A DNA stretch of 64,000 nt from Adineta ricciae (Eukaryota; Rotifera; Eurotatoria; Adinetida; Adinetidae). The stretch spans positions 22,765 to 86,764 of the forward strand of contig CAJNOJ010000381.1 in assembly GCA_905250025.1 (NCBI GenBank), in the 5' to 3' direction. Shown here piece after piece: positions 62,209 to 64,000 of the stretch. The first letter of the stretch is position 1. Each line of letters starts with the position of its first letter. Below the pieces are notes generated by a model. The model searched no databases. It saw nothing but the letters and a program-made list of their open reading frames with translations, and was not told where the DNA came from. The position numbers were made by a program, and so were the translations under genes.

Positions 62209-63500
62209 AATTCTAGTATCATCAAGCATTCGACGACACGGTGAGCGATATGTTTCTTTTCCTCTTTATTTCCTTCGAGCGGGCATGCAATTGTCCGCAC
62301 CATATGGTGCATAATATTGAGGGTGAGATATCTTTTCGAGCTTTTTGTTCTTCTGTTAGCTGTCTGATTTCATTAACCTTATCTGTTGATCTTTAGAGTG
62401 CGCAATAAATGCCTTTCCGCTCTGTTCTTTTTCTGAGAGATTGCTCAAAGCCACCGTCGCAATCTTTTGAGTAACGTGCGATATGGTACTTCTTTTACTC
62501 CTTTCCTCGGTCGCTTATACTATTCTATTTCCATCATACTGTCACCCATATATTGCACATTTTTTCCACTCCAATATTTTTTGCACTGTTAACACACTGT
62601 GCTCACGTGAGGTTTCTACGTCTTACATGCTGTAGTATCCATGTGTGCGCTCAATATCACTACTTCTAGCGATACTGCTAAATAGGTATATTATTATTCT
62701 CTCATGTACTTCTGATCTCTTCTTGGTCTCTCTTATCATCGCTCACGAGATCCTTTTCATTTTCCTACTATTTGTACTTTTCCTTATGCGATCAATAGCT
62801 GAACTCTCTAGTCTCTAGTCCGCGAATGTATCCTCTACATACTAATTAGTAGTCATATCCATCTAAAAGATTGTCAAACAACATTCTTCTTCGTATTTTA
62901 TGTAGGAGTTTTCATTAAGTCTATAGCTGGGTATTTCGAGCTATTGCGTTGATTGCAATTTCTAGCTTCGGCTTTGCCGTTCTTTCCTTTCTACCTTTTC
63001 GCCCCAGATGTTTATAGAGGAGCAGATGCGCCAGTGCAATTCCGATATAATGCATTCATCGTGTTGAATGCTCGAAACAACTCTTCGATCTACCTCTGTC
63101 CAGTACATGGAAATGACCAACCGTCTGATATACCCTTCGATCTGCCCTTTTTGAAGTTGATCAGTGGCACCGACGGTAAAATAACAGCATTTGATTTTCA
63201 TATACCCCTTGATGAACGAATATGTGTTCCAAAATAAAATGGTTTTGGAATATAAAAAACCCTTCGTAAGAGTTTAGGAAAATGCAACGATAGAAATACC
63301 CTTTTATAGTTTTTGAAACGTATAAACGGCTCGATAAACTCTTCTACAACGGGTATTTGGTTTTGATAAACCGTTTTATTCACTGTTTTAATTAGTAGAT
63401 CAAAGAGTTCAACATAGTGTGATAAACGGTGCCGAAGGGTATTTCTATCGTTGCAGTTTGATAAATGATAAAAAGGTTTATCGTTCTACGCTTTTTTTAT
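62209..63500. repeat. Dispersed ~1.27-kb repeat, copy 2
   Basis: Pairs with 53741-55015. Similarity ends near 63500, where a mariner transposase fragment begins. A small plus-strand frame (62953-63237) is longer here than in copy 1, but no function is supported. Confidence 0.75.
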
Positions 63501-63504
63501 CCGT

Positions 63505-64000
63505 GCTGGAAATACGGAGTATGGATACCTCATGAATTATCATCACATCAATTGCAACAGAGAGTTGATACATGTATGGATCTAATCACATCTCATCGCA
63601 ACTATCAATGGTTATCCAATCGGATTACTGACGATGAGAAGTGGGTGTTGTATGTTAATTACACGCGTAGACGTCAGTGGTTGAGCGCTGGTCAAACAGG
63701 CGTAGCAACACCGAAGACTGATCCACATCCTAGGAAGTCGATGCTGAGTGTCTGGTGGGGTATTAAAGGAGTTGTTCATTGGGAACTTCTACCAAATGGT
63801 TACACCATCACTGCTGATCTATACTGTCAACAATTGGATCGGGTAGCTGAAAAACTCAAGGGAAAATAGGATCGAGTTTATATTTTACATGATAACGCAA
63901 GACCACATATCGCAAAGTCGACCCGTGAAAAAATTATTAAAGCTTAGCGGGATCACCGTTCCTCATCCACCTTATTCTCCAGACTTGGCTCCAACAGACT
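63505..64000 (+). pseudogene. Mariner transposase fragment, runs off window
   Basis: Encodes WKYGVWIPHEL, HRNYQWLSN, DDEKWVLYVNYTRRRQWLSA (first catalytic Asp), TGVATPK, YCQQLDRVAEKLKGK, then an in-frame TAG, then LHDNARPH (second catalytic Asp). A frame break follows before the PHPPYSPDLAPT region at the window end. The 5' part is missing, replaced by the dispersed repeat. Inactive, but less deleted than the copy at 48408-49397. Confidence 0.8.

Overview
This window looks like a bdelloid rotifer nuclear scaffold (Adineta/Rotaria type). The base composition is AT-rich. Genes carry very short GT-AG introns, mostly 50-65 nt. Several proteins join an arginine ADP-ribosyltransferase (ART) domain to kinesin-light-chain-type TPRs, a combination that is expanded in bdelloids, and genes of bacterial or fungal flavour carry introns. 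The species call is inference. I rebuilt exon structures by hand from splice signals and frame continuity; none is backed by transcript data.

Layout. 0.7-2.7 kb: a secreted coiled-coil protein (-). 3.2-13.5 kb (copy A) and 13.5-23.9 kb (copy B): a duplicated block of four genes. These are a secreted helical protein with a central hydrophobic segment (-), a ZZ zinc-finger/SAM-like/beta-domain protein (+), an LRAT-like plus AIG1-like GTPase with lipidation signals at both ends (-), and a dynamin-like GTPase (+). Copy A lacks most of the dynamin gene and copy B most of the helical-protein gene, because a single-N gap joins the copies at 13494. 24.0-26.6 kb: an intact ART-TPR gene. 27.6-34.9 kb: a metabolic group with an SDR reductase (-), a SAM methyltransferase (+), a small bacterial-type protein (-) and a gene that appears to fuse a cyclodipeptide synthase, a membrane hairpin and a cytochrome P450 in one frame (+). 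35.8-36.7 kb: a membrane-anchored serine protease. 37-48 kb: repeat-rich DNA with a third, partial dynamin copy, a frameshifted ART-TPR gene (-), one complete and two partial copies of a small secreted cysteine protein, and several MITEs. 48.4-55 kb: a dead mariner element, a hAT fragment, degenerate satellites and a dispersed repeat. 55.6-61.2 kb: a death-fold-like/NHL/pseudo-ART gene followed by an intact ART-TPR gene. 61.3-64 kb: more repeats and a mariner fragment.

Functional reading. The duplicated block plus the ART-TPR genes resemble an innate-immunity or stress neighbourhood (two GTPase families, a possible pore-former-like helical protein, mono-ADP-ribosylation). The 27.6-34.9 kb group resembles a horizontally acquired diketopiperazine pathway: synthase and P450, with a methyltransferase and an SDR nearby. 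The P450 is physically tethered to the synthase in the predicted protein, which is the most striking observation here.

Assembly. Single Ns occur at 1500, 4613, 13494, 38491, 47297 and 62208. At 1500 and 4613 the same 221 bp stands on both sides of the N, so those are contig-overlap artefacts. At 13494, 38491 and 47297 genes break off and related pieces resume elsewhere. The large duplications may therefore be allelic or homeologous copies scaffolded in line rather than true tandem duplicates.
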